This document shows positions 1 to 7,292 of a DNA stretch of 64,000 bases, piece by piece. The stretch covers positions 161,158 to 225,157 of the forward strand of contig JADLSH010000180.1 of assembly GCA_016169945.1 (NCBI GenBank). Direction: 5' to 3'. A program made the translations under genes and the position numbers. This DNA comes from Trachythela sp. YZ-2020 (lineage: Eukaryota > Cnidaria > Anthozoa > Malacalcyonacea > Clavulariidae). Below the pieces are notes generated by a model. It was not told the origin of the DNA. It did no database searches and saw only the letters and a program-made list of their open reading frames with translations. Each line of letters opens with the position of its first letter. Positions within the stretch are counted from its first letter, which is position 1.

Positions 1-11
1 CACACAACGTT

Positions 12-341
12 ATGTTTTGCATAAGTAACAACGACGACGCTAAGTTTGTAATAATATCTCACACGTTTGACACAGACGAGACTATAACGTCGTTGAAAGT
101 AAGATGGGTATTCAGAGCGTATAAACTTGATGGTACAACAGTTGACATCCCACTTGATGATATTAGTTATAACACTGGAAATATACGAGTCTCAAACACG
201 TACTTCTTAGGTCGTGAGTACAAATTCAAAGACGTAACCTCTGATCATAAAATGCTTGCAGGCTTCATTCTTAAACTGCGACAGCTTGACGGAACGACAT
301 ATGGTAACGAGTCAGTCATGAGTATAATGGTTTACTTTTAA
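12..341 (+). CDS. Unrecognised virus-element protein, possibly cut by the window edge
   Basis: I do not recognise this 109-residue protein. The frame is open to base 1, so the ATG at 12 may be internal and the protein may begin outside the window. It is rich in alternating hydrophobic and polar residues, as expected of a beta-sandwich, and has no transmembrane segment. It converges on the leftward collagen-like gene across a perfect hairpin at 355-375. A structural role (fibre or decoration domain) is only an inference from its company. Confidence 0.55.
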   Translation: MFCISNNDDAKFVIISHTFDTDETITSLKVRWVFRAYKLDGTTVDIPLDDISYNTGNIRVSNTYFLGREYKFKDVTSDHKMLAGFILKLRQLDGTTYGNESVMSIMVYF

Positions 342-354
342 CCCCCTGAGTTTG

Positions 355-375
355 CGTATGTTAAAAAAACATACG
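355..375. terminator. Hairpin between convergent genes
   Basis: CGTATGTT (355-362) and AACATACG (368-375) form a perfect 8-bp stem with an A-rich loop, between the stop of the rightward gene (341) and the stop of the leftward gene (402). It is probably a shared 3'-end signal. Confidence 0.55.
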
Positions 376-401
376 TAATCTGTTTTGGTAGCTTTAAACT
401 T

Positions 402-794
402 TTAATTTCGCATAAAGATCGTATCTAGAACACTATCTAGAACACTATTCCCTTTTTGTTTTTTACTTGCGTTAAGAACGTCAAACTGTTTAGTCCTTTT
501 AATTTTATTTTCAATCCTGGTGTCGTATGTGGTATGCACACCAGACGGTCCAGTGTCGCCAGTCTTGCCAGTCTTGCCAGTCGGTCCAGTGTCACCTTTG
601 TCACCTTTTGGACCAACTATTGAGTCACCCTTTGGACCAACTATTGAGTCACCTTTTAGACCAACTATTGAGTCACCTTTTGGGTCTTGTACACAATAGC
701 CTATAGTAGTATCTTGTAACTGCCAATGTACTCCAAAAATATTCTTTAAAATGTATGCTCCAACGCCAACTCCAGCAATTAATGTATATGACAT
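402..794 (-). CDS. Membrane-anchored collagen-like protein
   Basis: This 130-residue protein has an N-terminal hydrophobic helix (about residues 4-18) followed from about residue 38 by Gly-X-Y triplets: several GDSIVGPKG blocks, then GDKGDTGPTGKTGKTGDTG. The tail is basic and non-collagenous. The open frame extends to 1094, but the ATG at 792-794 was chosen because it lies next to the palindromic promoter at 799-814 and the upstream part reads through the opposing gene. Collagen-like proteins usually form surface fibrils on large eukaryotic DNA viruses. The GDSIVG block recurs in the other collagen gene at 2517-3254. Confidence 0.8.
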   Translation of the reverse strand: MSYTLIAGVGVGAYILKNIFGVHWQLQDTTIGYCVQDPKGDSIVGLKGDSIVGPKGDSIVGPKGDKGDTGPTGKTGKTGDTGPSGVHTTYDTRIENKIKRTKQFDVLNASKKQKGNSVLDSVLDTIFMRN

Positions 795-798
795 CTCT

Positions 799-814
799 TT
801 TATTATATAATAAA
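799..814. promoter_or_regulatory. Palindromic bidirectional late-type promoter
   Basis: TTTATTATATAATAAA is a perfect 16-bp inverted repeat. Rightward it runs directly into the ATG at 814 (TATATAATAAATG). Leftward it lies 5 bases from the ATG at 794. One symmetrical AT element thus appears to drive two divergent genes with almost no leader. Confidence 0.65.
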
Positions 815-1215
815 TGCACGACATCATTAACTTCTCTGAAGGTGAACTTTCAGACATTAAAGAAGAGGTAGTAACCGTACTATCTAAAATGAAAAAAGGG
901 ATCTTTAAAAAAAAGATCAAACTAGTAGGTAAGACGCTAGTGAAACTGGTTCTTGTAGGTGGTGGCGTAGCCGTAGCTATTATTTTTCCATCTGCTATTG
1001 TGCTAGCAGTTCTTGGTGGTGTGGTTGCAATAGTAGATGGAGCTAAAGGTACAGTTAAGACAGTGAAAAAGGTTAAACGAAAAAACTTAGACATAAAAAC
1101 AGGTAAAGACGAACTTAAAGAGGTAGAGACTGAGCTAACGAAGAAAAAAGCGACAAGAAAGTATGTTGAGAACTTACGACCAACAGCACCGCCACTTTAC
1201 CCAGGACTTAATTAA
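814..1215 (+). CDS. Small membrane protein with overlapping ESCRT late-domain motifs
   Basis: This 133-residue protein has an acidic N-terminus, a basic stretch (about residues 27-42), a long Gly/Ala/Val hydrophobic region (about 45-76) that could span a membrane once or twice, then a charged Lys/Glu segment. Its C-terminus is RPTAPPLYPGLN. Those residues contain PTAP, PPLY (PPxY) and LYPGL (LYPxL), the three classical late-domain motifs that recruit Tsg101, Nedd4-family ligases and ALIX. The family is not recognised. A membrane protein ending in stacked late domains would fit a role in virion egress or entry; that role is inferred. It starts on the shared palindromic promoter. Confidence 0.75.
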   Translation: MHDIINFSEGELSDIKEEVVTVLSKMKKGIFKKKIKLVGKTLVKLVLVGGGVAVAIIFPSAIVLAVLGGVVAIVDGAKGTVKTVKKVKRKNLDIKTGKDELKEVETELTKKKATRKYVENLRPTAPPLYPGLN

Positions 1216-1231
1216 AAAAATGTTACATTCA

Positions 1232-1260
1232 TGTTACCTTTCATTTTGTGAAAGGTGACA
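1232..1260. terminator. Hairpin between convergent genes
   Basis: TGTTACCTTTCA (1232-1243) pairs with TGAAAGGTGACA (1249-1260) over 12 bp with one wobble, loop TTTTG. It lies between the stops of the genes ending at 1215 (+) and 1290 (-). Confidence 0.6.
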
Positions 1261-1289
1261 TATCACTTAACTTAAGCTTCTCGCATGTC

Positions 1290-1772
1290 TCACTCGTCTT
1301 GCTCAGGCTCATGCTTAGGCTTCTCACTTGTGTGCTTAGACATAACATGCTTACCAACAACTAACCCACCACAAACCAACCCAATATATGGAAGATATGG
1401 TGTTATGTGACTAAGAATATTTTTTATGTCTTTTTTGATGAGATGGTTGCTTCTCAGATCTTTCTCTAGTGAATCTTTGTTATCGATAGCGTTTAGTGAG
1501 TCCATCAAGCCTGAAAATTTTTCAATTAAACTGTCAGAGATAAACTCGTTAGTCGCATCTAGTTGCTTTCTATCGTACTCTTTTTTGATCTTTTCTAAGG
1601 TCTCTTGGTTGGCCTTTTTAAGATACTTCTCTGTTTGTTTGATATCACCTCTCATGGATAATGTGAGTAGCTCCTCGCGTATGTTATCGTTGTTTGGTTC
1701 ACCCAGTTTGGGTTCACCCAGTTTGGGTTCAAATGTTTTAAAGTTAGGGAACGTGTCTTCTTTGCCGCTCAT
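1290..1772 (-). CDS. Tail-anchored membrane protein, unknown family
   Basis: This 160-residue protein has a repeated EPKLGEPKLGEP block near residues 15-27, a long charged, helix-rich middle (about 30-115) that could form a coiled coil, one hydrophobic segment near residues 126-142, and a Lys/Glu/His-rich tail. The start at 1772 is supported by the promoter TATAATAAATG reading into it. The same signal and a similar C-terminal or mid-chain membrane anchor are seen in the gene at 4589-5047. I do not recognise the family; an inner-membrane or virion-associated role is a guess. Confidence 0.65.
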   Translation of the reverse strand: MSGKEDTFPNFKTFEPKLGEPKLGEPNNDNIREELLTLSMRGDIKQTEKYLKKANQETLEKIKKEYDRKQLDATNEFISDSLIEKFSGLMDSLNAIDNKDSLEKDLRSNHLIKKDIKNILSHITPYLPYIGLVCGGLVVGKHVMSKHTSEKPKHEPEQDE

Positions 1773-1823
1773 TTATTATATGTGTTGCACTAGGTTGCGT
1801 GCACACTGAAAACAATGTAAAAC

Positions 1824-1899
1824 CAATCGCGAACAAGGTCACCGCTATCGCGAACAAGACAAATCCAATCGCGAACAAGGTGAAACAAGCCGCGAACTG
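1824..1899. repeat. Short direct repeats with ATCGCGAACAAG
   Basis: ATCGCGAACAAG occurs three times at ~21-base spacing with a degenerate fourth copy, just downstream of the ATPase stop. The opposite frame gives a hydrophobic repetitive peptide that I do not treat as a gene. Confidence 0.5.
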
Positions 1900-1906
1900 A
1901 AGCGGT

Positions 1907-2485
1907 TTACGTTGAATATTCAACGCTATGTGTGAAAGGATATCGACGTAGTACTTCAAGTCTTGCATATTTATTAGTTTGTAATTTTTCTATAATGTCA
2001 CGCTCTTGGTCTTTACTAACGTTAAGAGACTCTTCTATGAACAACTGCATGTCTTTTTTAGTTGGGTTGTAAAACGTAACCATCTTTGACGTGTTGTCTC
2101 TGTAGGGTTTTGTGATACTTGTGAGTTGCTGTGTTATAACGATCGTACTTAGGTTAAAATGTCTAGCGGAAAAGGCAAGTCTTACCATCTCGCTTGTTCT
2201 GTTTTTAACTGACTGACTACTCGCACAGTCGTCTAGAATGATAAGACTATTCGTGCCACTAAAGATCTTAGTGACATACTTTAAGAAAGCCTCTACGGAG
2301 TCTTGATCACACGGTATTGGAAAGAACTTGTCATCGTCTTTATACTCCCAATTTTGATACGTTTTGTTGTACAAGTAGGTTGGACAAATTAAAAAGATGT
2401 ATTCAAAGTGCCCCTTGTACTCATTCTCTAACATCTTAAGAAGGTAGTAGGTCTTACCACACCCAGTCATACCAACTATTATCAT
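1907..2485 (-). CDS. FtsK/HerA-type DNA-packaging ATPase (start disrupted)
   Basis: The protein carries a Walker A motif GMTGCGKT right at its start and a Walker B segment SLIILDDCA about 80 residues later, followed by the residues expected of the packaging ATPases of Polintons, adintoviruses, virophages and nucleocytoplasmic viruses. It would power genome translocation into the capsid. The first ATG in this frame is at 2485, but the frame stays open upstream with residues typical of the family N-terminus. The expected start, ATG at 2509-2511 directly on a TTAAAATAAATG promoter, is one base out of frame and meets a stop after three codons. A one-base frameshift between about 2500 and 2509 therefore separates start codon and gene, by mutation or sequencing error. 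Confidence 0.88.
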   Translation of the reverse strand: MIIVGMTGCGKTYYLLKMLENEYKGHFEYIFLICPTYLYNKTYQNWEYKDDDKFFPIPCDQDSVEAFLKYVTKIFSGTNSLIILDDCASSQSVKNRTSEMVRLAFSARHFNLSTIVITQQLTSITKPYRDNTSKMVTFYNPTKKDMQLFIEESLNVSKDQERDIIEKLQTNKYARLEVLRRYPFTHSVEYST

Positions 2486-2508
2486 ATTGAATGGTGTCTC
2501 TAGTCGCT

Positions 2509-2521
2509 CATTTATTTTAAC
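2509..2521 (-). promoter_or_regulatory. Late-type promoter and orphaned start of the ATPase
   Basis: On the minus strand TTAAAATAAATG lies over the stop of the upstream collagen gene (2517-2519). Its ATG gives only three codons before TAG because of the nearby frameshift. Confidence 0.55.
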
Positions 2522-3254
2522 TAATTTTTGTGAATACCATTACTGGATCGTAAACTTCATACACCAAGTAAGAGTAGAAGTCGCCAAAGTAAGTTGTGTA
2601 AGATTTTAGTTCGACTGTTGATCCTTTTGCAATGGTAAGAAGACCTTCCATGTAAATTTGTTGAGTCAACCCGCTGTAGACATCACCTTGTGTTACGACT
2701 TGAAAAGATGTTTTTTTTACACCTTCAAGATAGATACAAGTGTTAAGGTCTGCGTAGGCGCCATCGTCAGAAGAGTACCAAGTGTCGCTAGTATGAATAA
2801 CAGGACTACCAGACTCAAATTTAGTTGGTTTCAAAGATAGTTTGTATTTAACGATGTAGTCTCCTTGTGTTGTAATGATAGTCGTAATAATTTTACTGTT
2901 GTTGCGAGTAGAGAACACGTTATCTTTCGCAGCTCTGTATGTGTGCTTACCCATGTTATGATGGTAGCTTACCAAAAAATTATTAGAAGGTGCTTGTGCA
3001 CCGGTGTCACCTTTTGGTCCAGTCGGTCCAGTCACAGAGTCACCTTTTGGTCCAGTCGGTCCAGTCACAGAGTCACCTTTTGGTCCAGTCGGTCCAGTCA
3101 CAGAGTCACCTTTTGGTCCAGTCGGTCCAGTCGCACCAGTCGCACCAGTCGCACCAGCTGCACCAGTCGGACCAGCCGGACCAGTCGGACCAACTATTGA
3201 ATCACCCTTTAAAAATAGTAACTTTTGAGAATTATAACCATATGTAAGTGCCAT
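2517..3254 (-). CDS. Collagen-like fibre protein with C-terminal globular head
   Basis: In this 245-residue protein, residues ~17-87 are Gly-X-Y repeats, with blocks [11 protein letters not shown] repeated almost exactly at DNA level (33-bp units at 3004-3120). Residues ~90-245 form a beta-rich domain with aromatic strands that resembles a C1q/TNF-type trimeric head; that family assignment is tentative. Such a stalk-plus-head design suits a trimeric surface fibre for attachment. The start at 3254 follows GATAAACTAATGG, a weaker version of the late signal. The gene sits between the capsid protein and the ATPase, in the structural block. Confidence 0.82.
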   Translation of the reverse strand: MALTYGYNSQKLLFLKGDSIVGPTGPAGPTGAAGATGATGATGPTGPKGDSVTGPTGPKGDSVTGPTGPKGDSVTGPTGPKGDTGAQAPSNNFLVSYHHNMGKHTYRAAKDNVFSTRNNSKIITTIITTQGDYIVKYKLSLKPTKFESGSPVIHTSDTWYSSDDGAYADLNTCIYLEGVKKTSFQVVTQGDVYSGLTQQIYMEGLLTIAKGSTVELKSYTTYFGDFYSYLVYEVYDPVMVFTKIS

Positions 3255-3269
3255 TAGTTTATCTTTAAG

Positions 3270-3294
3270 TTTTCTAAACTTATAGGTTAGAAAA
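3270..3294 (-). terminator. Hairpin after the capsid gene
   Basis: TTTTCTAAAC (3270-3279) pairs with GTTAGAAAA (3286-3294) with one bulged base, between the capsid-protein stop and the next start. Confidence 0.45.
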
Positions 3295-3299
3295 TTTGG

Positions 3300-3332
3300 T
3301 CCTCACTTCGTTCAGTCCTCACTTCGTTCAGT
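3300..3332. repeat. Two copies of CCTCACTTCGTTCAGT at capsid gene 3' end
   Basis: The 16-base unit is repeated directly. On the minus strand it reads ACTGAACGAAGTGAGG, related to TGAACGAAGCGAAGCAAGAC that follows the stops at 11403 and 12276. Confidence 0.6.
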
Positions 3333-4554
3333 ACTCCACACTTTGTAATGACTTGTTCACTATGTTCACAAATCCATCTGACACTACGAAAATGTAACAA
3401 ATAAGGTCTGCTGCGGTTGCTTCTTTTGTTATTTCTAACAGTACTCCAGACTGCGTGTTTAAAATTTTACGTCCGTTACCTGAGACGTTGTTGTCGTTAA
3501 ACGTTCTAAGATCGACGCATAAGGCGAACTTGCTATCCGGAAAAAACTCTGAGACTGGTAAAGTGTCGCTTTTTCGGTTAAGGAACACCTTTTTTGCTTC
3601 TACAAAGAGTCTTGACTTGTCCATGCCCTGACTGTATACAGAGTTTGGTATACCTTCTATCGTTACCTTTACGTTTTTGATGTTTGGGTAAACAAACTCT
3701 TCGCTGTTTGTTACTACCTTGTTTTTGAACAGCATGATAATATATTTCATGCTTTGTCTTGGTAGGTTGACGTTCTCGTTGATAAGTGTTGTATCTTTCC
3801 CCCAAATGTCTCTCTTCATCATTGTGATGTGTTCATAAATTAAAGACCTACCAGTCTGATAACTACTTAAAGATGAGTTATAAATGATTTGGTCTTCTAT
3901 CGTCACGTACTCTAGTTTAATGTCCTCTAAAGAGTAGCTGCTAACACTTGAACCTGATTGCGCGATCATAATATCGTTTGCACTTGGTAATTTGATTCTA
4001 TACCTAACACCACTGTTCATTCCGAACGGAGCGTACAGTCCATGATCGTTTAAAATCTTGCCTAGTTTAATTTTAACCCTACTGTTGAAAATCTTTGTCA
4101 TAAACGCATCGGTAGTCTCGGAGACATCCCCGCTGTCGTCTTTTGACATGAGCTTACGAGTGTTTTCGTTCATGATGCCCTCGCTTATCATGTTCGCTCG
4201 ATGCTTTTTTGGAAGCCACAAGTCTTGGTATACAGAGTAAATACTCTCGTTGATGTTGTCGTACACAACGTTACCACCAATTGTTATCTCTAAGCTGTTT
4301 ACAAGAAGCTTGCCAAGGTTGTTTAGAAACCATGACTTTGTGTTACCACTTTTAAACTTCGCTGTGAGAAAAAGCGAGTTTGGTACTATACACATGTTCG
4401 CCCCTAGTCCTGGCAGGTTGATGTATATCTCTTCGCCAGGGTTCGCTTTGCTTGGGTTGAACGTCACCTCATTGAAGGTTCTTTTGCCAACGATTTGAGT
4501 ATCTTTAATTCTTTCATACTCTGGTAAAAGTTGATCCATTTTATAAGTCGTCAT
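3328..4554 (-). CDS. Probable major capsid protein (double jelly-roll)
   Basis: A 408-residue protein from the ATG at 4554. The open frame runs to 4680, but the downstream start fits a promoter with the ACACACAAATAAAG element 8-20 bases upstream. The chain is almost wholly beta-rich, with an early PGLGANMCIVPNSL segment, a Trp-bearing strand and a WLPKKHRAN segment, then a second beta-rich half. Length, order and position next to the packaging ATPase and fibre match the double-jelly-roll capsid proteins of Polinton-like viruses. It would self-assemble into the icosahedral shell. The assignment rests on composition, size and context, not on a search. Confidence 0.72.
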   Translation of the reverse strand: MTTYKMDQLLPEYERIKDTQIVGKRTFNEVTFNPSKANPGEEIYINLPGLGANMCIVPNSLFLTAKFKSGNTKSWFLNNLGKLLVNSLEITIGGNVVYDNINESIYSVYQDLWLPKKHRANMISEGIMNENTRKLMSKDDSGDVSETTDAFMTKIFNSRVKIKLGKILNDHGLYAPFGMNSGVRYRIKLPSANDIMIAQSGSSVSSYSLEDIKLEYVTIEDQIIYNSSLSSYQTGRSLIYEHITMMKRDIWGKDTTLINENVNLPRQSMKYIIMLFKNKVVTNSEEFVYPNIKNVKVTIEGIPNSVYSQGMDKSRLFVEAKKVFLNRKSDTLPVSEFFPDSKFALCVDLRTFNDNNVSGNGRKILNTQSGVLLEITKEATAADLICYIFVVSDGFVNIVNKSLQSVEY

Positions 4555-4588
4555 TACACTCTTTATTTGTGTGTTATAGTATATCTTG

Positions 4589-5047
4589 TTAGTTATTAAA
4601 GTTACGAATTTTGTTTGCTGCTCGAGTCGCTTGTTGTATGTCGTTAGACACGCCGTTAGACACGCCGTTAGACTTAACATCCTTGGTGTTTTTGGTTTGT
4701 ACTACCACACCCTCGTCTTTACTCCGAACCTCGGTTTGTCTTTTGTCTTGCTTGTAAGTATAGTATAGACAAACCACACCAGTTCCCACACCAATCACCG
4801 TTAGAACTGTTTTAAAGTCTATGAACCCGCTTGTGTTATCTTCAGTCGCGAGATCCTCTTCAGGCTTACACCCAACCACTACTTCGTTGTCGTTGTCATC
4901 ATGCGTTTCACTTAAAGTCTTCCGCGCTCTTTTATTATAATCAGCTAGTCTTTTTCCACCAGCGACACGACCTGGGTCTTTTTCTTTTTTAATCATTGTG
5001 ATTCGTTGTTTATTAGAGTCACTTTGTACATCTTGTTCACCACTCAT
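4589..5047 (-). CDS. Single-span membrane protein, unknown family
   Basis: This 152-residue protein has a charged, Lys/Arg/Asp-rich N-terminal half, one transmembrane helix near residues 79-97 (VLTVIGVGTGVVCLYYTY) and a charged C-terminal part with a KSNGVSNGVSN repeat. The start at 5047 lies on the late signal TATAATAAATG. It lies just upstream of the capsid gene in the same orientation. The architecture resembles minor virion membrane proteins, but there is no recognisable domain. Confidence 0.65.
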   Translation of the reverse strand: MSGEQDVQSDSNKQRITMIKKEKDPGRVAGGKRLADYNKRARKTLSETHDDNDNEVVVGCKPEEDLATEDNTSGFIDFKTVLTVIGVGTGVVCLYYTYKQDKRQTEVRSKDEGVVVQTKNTKDVKSNGVSNGVSNDIQQATRAANKIRNFNN

Positions 5048-5069
5048 TTATTATACCAGGTTGTGTAAG

Positions 5070-5460
5070 CGCAAGCAGTACTTGTATAAGTACTTGTATA
5101 AGTACTTGTATAAGTACTTGTAAGTCATTTTGTAAGTACTTGTTAGGTACTTGTAAGTACTTGTATAAGTACTTGTAAGTCATTTTGTAAGTACTTGTAA
5201 GTCATTTTGTAAGTACTTGTTAGGTACTTGTAAGTACTTGTATAAGTACTTGTAAGTAAGTACTTGTAAGTCATTTTGTAAGTACTTGTTAGGTACTTGT
5301 AAGTACTTGTAAGTACTTGTATAAATACTTGTAAGTCGTTTGTAAGTACTTGTTAGCATTGTAAGTACTTGTAAGTCATTGTAAGTACTTGTTAGGTACT
5401 TGTAAGTACTTGTAAGTCAGTGCAAGCAGCGCAAGCGCGTACAAGCAGTGCAAGCGGTAC
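5070..5460. repeat. AAGTACTTGT tandem/palindromic array
   Basis: A ~390-bp tract is built mainly from AAGTACTTGT (AAGTACTT is an 8-bp palindrome), arranged in ~55-bp higher-order units with spacers TAAGTCATTTTG and TTAGGT, ending in GCAAGC-type repeats. It is non-coding and lies between two leftward gene blocks. It could be a replication origin, a multi-site protein-binding region or a recombination-prone spacer. Confidence 0.8.
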
Positions 5461-5470
5461 TTATGTGTTG

Positions 5471-5599
5471 TTACCAAGTAGGTTTAATTACGAAAAGGAT
5501 GAGTTTGACTAGGTATAATGATGTCATTAAAGCAGCAAAAGCACCAAAGAAATCGATATTTTTAATCTTTAAGCTCACGGTGTATTGTGTCTCATACTT
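5471..5599 (-). pseudogene. Hydrophobic open segment, possible gene remnant
   Basis: The minus strand is open for about 43 codons ending at 5471 and encodes a hydrophobic helix (DFFGAFAALMTSLYLVKLILFVI), but lacks an ATG at its upstream end. It may be the detached C-terminal part of the small ORF at 5629-5718, or chance. Confidence 0.3.
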
Positions 5600-5628
5600 T
5601 CTTTAGTTTTTTTTGTTGTGGGGTTTGT

Positions 5629-5718
5629 TTAAATAGGTAATAAGGAATCTTCTTTAACTTTGTCTTCTAGCTTTGTGTTTTTAGCGTTAAGACTTTTTAT
5701 TAATTTCTCGTCACTCAT
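5629..5718 (-). CDS. 29-residue peptide behind a strong promoter
   Basis: This tiny frame (MSDEKLIKSL..., charged, helix-prone) starts right after a full copy of the ACACACTAATAAAGG promoter found before three larger genes. The good promoter argues that a real transcript starts here. The peptide may be the remnant of a longer protein that continued into the hydrophobic segment at 5471-5599. Confidence 0.4.
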   Translation of the reverse strand: MSDEKLIKSLNAKNTKLEDKVKEDSLLPI

Positions 5719-5762
5719 TGTGTTAGTCCTTTATTAGTGTGTTTTTGTAAACATTCCATTTA
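5719..5762 (-). promoter_or_regulatory. Shared second-class promoter, copy 1
   Basis: Minus-strand TTTAAATG, then TGTTTACAAAAACACAC and TAATAAAGGA, just before the ATG at 5718. It overlaps the stop of the gene at 5760-7271 and is nearly identical to 11842-11880. Confidence 0.65.
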
Positions 5763-7271
5763 AACTATAAACCTCGCCACCAACACGCCACCAATCAACG
5801 TAACAGCTAGAAGAGTTAGCTCTTCACCATACATGCTTGGTTCTTTTACGGGTGTTTTACGTGTGATCGCGCTGGGTTTATGCACACGCACCGCAGTAGA
5901 TGTGGTAGGTTTACGCACTCTTTGCACTACAGGAAGCGCAGTTGGTCTACCAGTGTTTAACTTAGGTTCGGGACCGTCTGCTTCGCTTGCGTCGCTGGCT
6001 TCGCTTGCGTCGCGCGCGTCATAGTTAACTCTATCGTTTTTACCAAACCTCATCCCCTTACCAGCGAGTTTTAAAATGTTGTTATAACCAGCCAACATTT
6101 CGGTGAGTATGATCATGTTTGATGGTATAAGTATAACTCCTGGTGTGATAGCCATGTTTAACACGACGTTTGTGTCTTTAATAGACTTTCTCATGTCAGA
6201 AACAGTGGTGGTTTGATCGTCCTGAATGATTGTATTGGTGACTAACTTTTTAAACACCTCTTGCGTTTGTAACGACATTGCACCTCTACCAACAATCGGC
6301 CATCTAGTTCTTGCTTGCGCACCTAATACGCAGTAAACGTAACTTTCTATGCTTTGTTGAAAAAGTAGCTGACCAGTCTTTGTCAGCCCATTAGTCTTAG
6401 CTGCAATAGCCATATTAAAATGCATTTTTGTGAGAATACGAGCACCTCTCTTCTCATAATGAAGTCCAACTTGACCGTAACCTCTGTTACCCATAGTCGC
6501 TGTGACGTGTCGGATCGTACCTTTTGGATGACTACTAATTAACCAACCCGCTGATGCTTGTCCATAGTAAAACTCTTTAGACCAATGATATGTTGGGTTT
6601 TTGTTATGATTAATGATAGCACTCATCTCCTTCGTTATATACTTTGTCATTTTGTTTGGATCTCTAAGGAACCTACTCATGTGGAAATATAAATGATACC
6701 TAGCTAGACTTGTTATGATTTTTGATGTTGATGATTTGTACGTGAGATTTTCCTCACTTATTCCACAGGCGTACGATGCAATGTACATAGCGTACAAAGA
6801 CGCTAGGTGTTGGTTATTTTTGTAGTCGTTCGTTCCACTATCTTCGATAACGAAGTCTGGAAAAGTGATGTCGAAGAACAAGTCACCGCTAGGTGTGTCA
6901 GTAACGTAAAATTTAAGATTGTTTACCTTATATGAGATATCATTCCGAGCAAATGGTTGAGCGGTTCCATTAGCACCCCATGGTTCTCGCCAATATAAGT
7001 CTTTCATCCATATCTTATTGTTTAAAAAGGTGTCAGACTCAATATCGTACGAGATGTCGTCAGTAATTTTATAATATGTTACGTATTTGTCTATGTCACC
7101 GTCATTGTTTAACTCAACGTCAAACTTAAACTTGTCAACGACAGCGTACGGGTACTTAAGTAAAAAATTTTTCTTAGTTTCTTCAGGGCCATCTTTCATA
7201 TTTCTTTTAACCTTGGCGAGGTTTTGTTCACCGTAGAATGCTATTATTATTTTATCTTGTTCGCTAGTCAT
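5760..7271 (-). CDS. Large virus-element protein with C-terminal membrane anchor
   Basis: This 503-residue protein is not recognised. Residues 1-400 look globular and mixed alpha/beta, with an aromatic-rich stretch near 90-135. A low-complexity Asp/Ala/Ser/Glu block (DASEASDASEA) and a basic Pro/Thr/Arg linker follow, and the chain ends in one hydrophobic helix (about 485-502). The start at 7271 is fixed by the palindromic promoter shared with the divergent gene at 7290. Size and position make it a candidate virion protein. It is neither a polymerase nor a helicase by any motif I can see. Confidence 0.7.
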   Translation of the reverse strand: MTSEQDKIIIAFYGEQNLAKVKRNMKDGPEETKKNFLLKYPYAVVDKFKFDVELNNDGDIDKYVTYYKITDDISYDIESDTFLNNKIWMKDLYWREPWGANGTAQPFARNDISYKVNNLKFYVTDTPSGDLFFDITFPDFVIEDSGTNDYKNNQHLASLYAMYIASYACGISEENLTYKSSTSKIITSLARYHLYFHMSRFLRDPNKMTKYITKEMSAIINHNKNPTYHWSKEFYYGQASAGWLISSHPKGTIRHVTATMGNRGYGQVGLHYEKRGARILTKMHFNMAIAAKTNGLTKTGQLLFQQSIESYVYCVLGAQARTRWPIVGRGAMSLQTQEVFKKLVTNTIIQDDQTTTVSDMRKSIKDTNVVLNMAITPGVILIPSNMIILTEMLAGYNNILKLAGKGMRFGKNDRVNYDARDASEASDASEADGPEPKLNTGRPTALPVVQRVRKPTTSTAVRVHKPSAITRKTPVKEPSMYGEELTLLAVTLIGGVLVARFIV

Positions 7272-7292
7272 TTATTTATGCATAAATAAATG
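7269..7292. promoter_or_regulatory. 24-bp palindromic promoter containing both start codons
   Basis: The sequence is a perfect inverted repeat whose half-site is CATAAATAAATG. Each half ends with the ATG of one of two divergent genes (7271 minus, 7290 plus). Transcripts in both directions would be essentially leaderless. Confidence 0.75.

Noticed and set aside
1744..1968. Minus-strand hydrophobic repetitive frame (LFAIGFVLFAIAVTLF)
   Set aside because: It overlaps the ATPase C-terminus, is built from a short DNA repeat and has no start signal of either promoter class.
2990..3247. Plus-strand open frames across the collagen repeats
   Set aside because: They are antisense shadows of the Gly-X-Y repeats (GPVGPV-type translation) with no promoter; the minus gene is the real one.
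5070..5460. CRISPR-like array
   Set aside because: Repeats are short palindromes without unique spacers of constant length, and the genome is eukaryotic.
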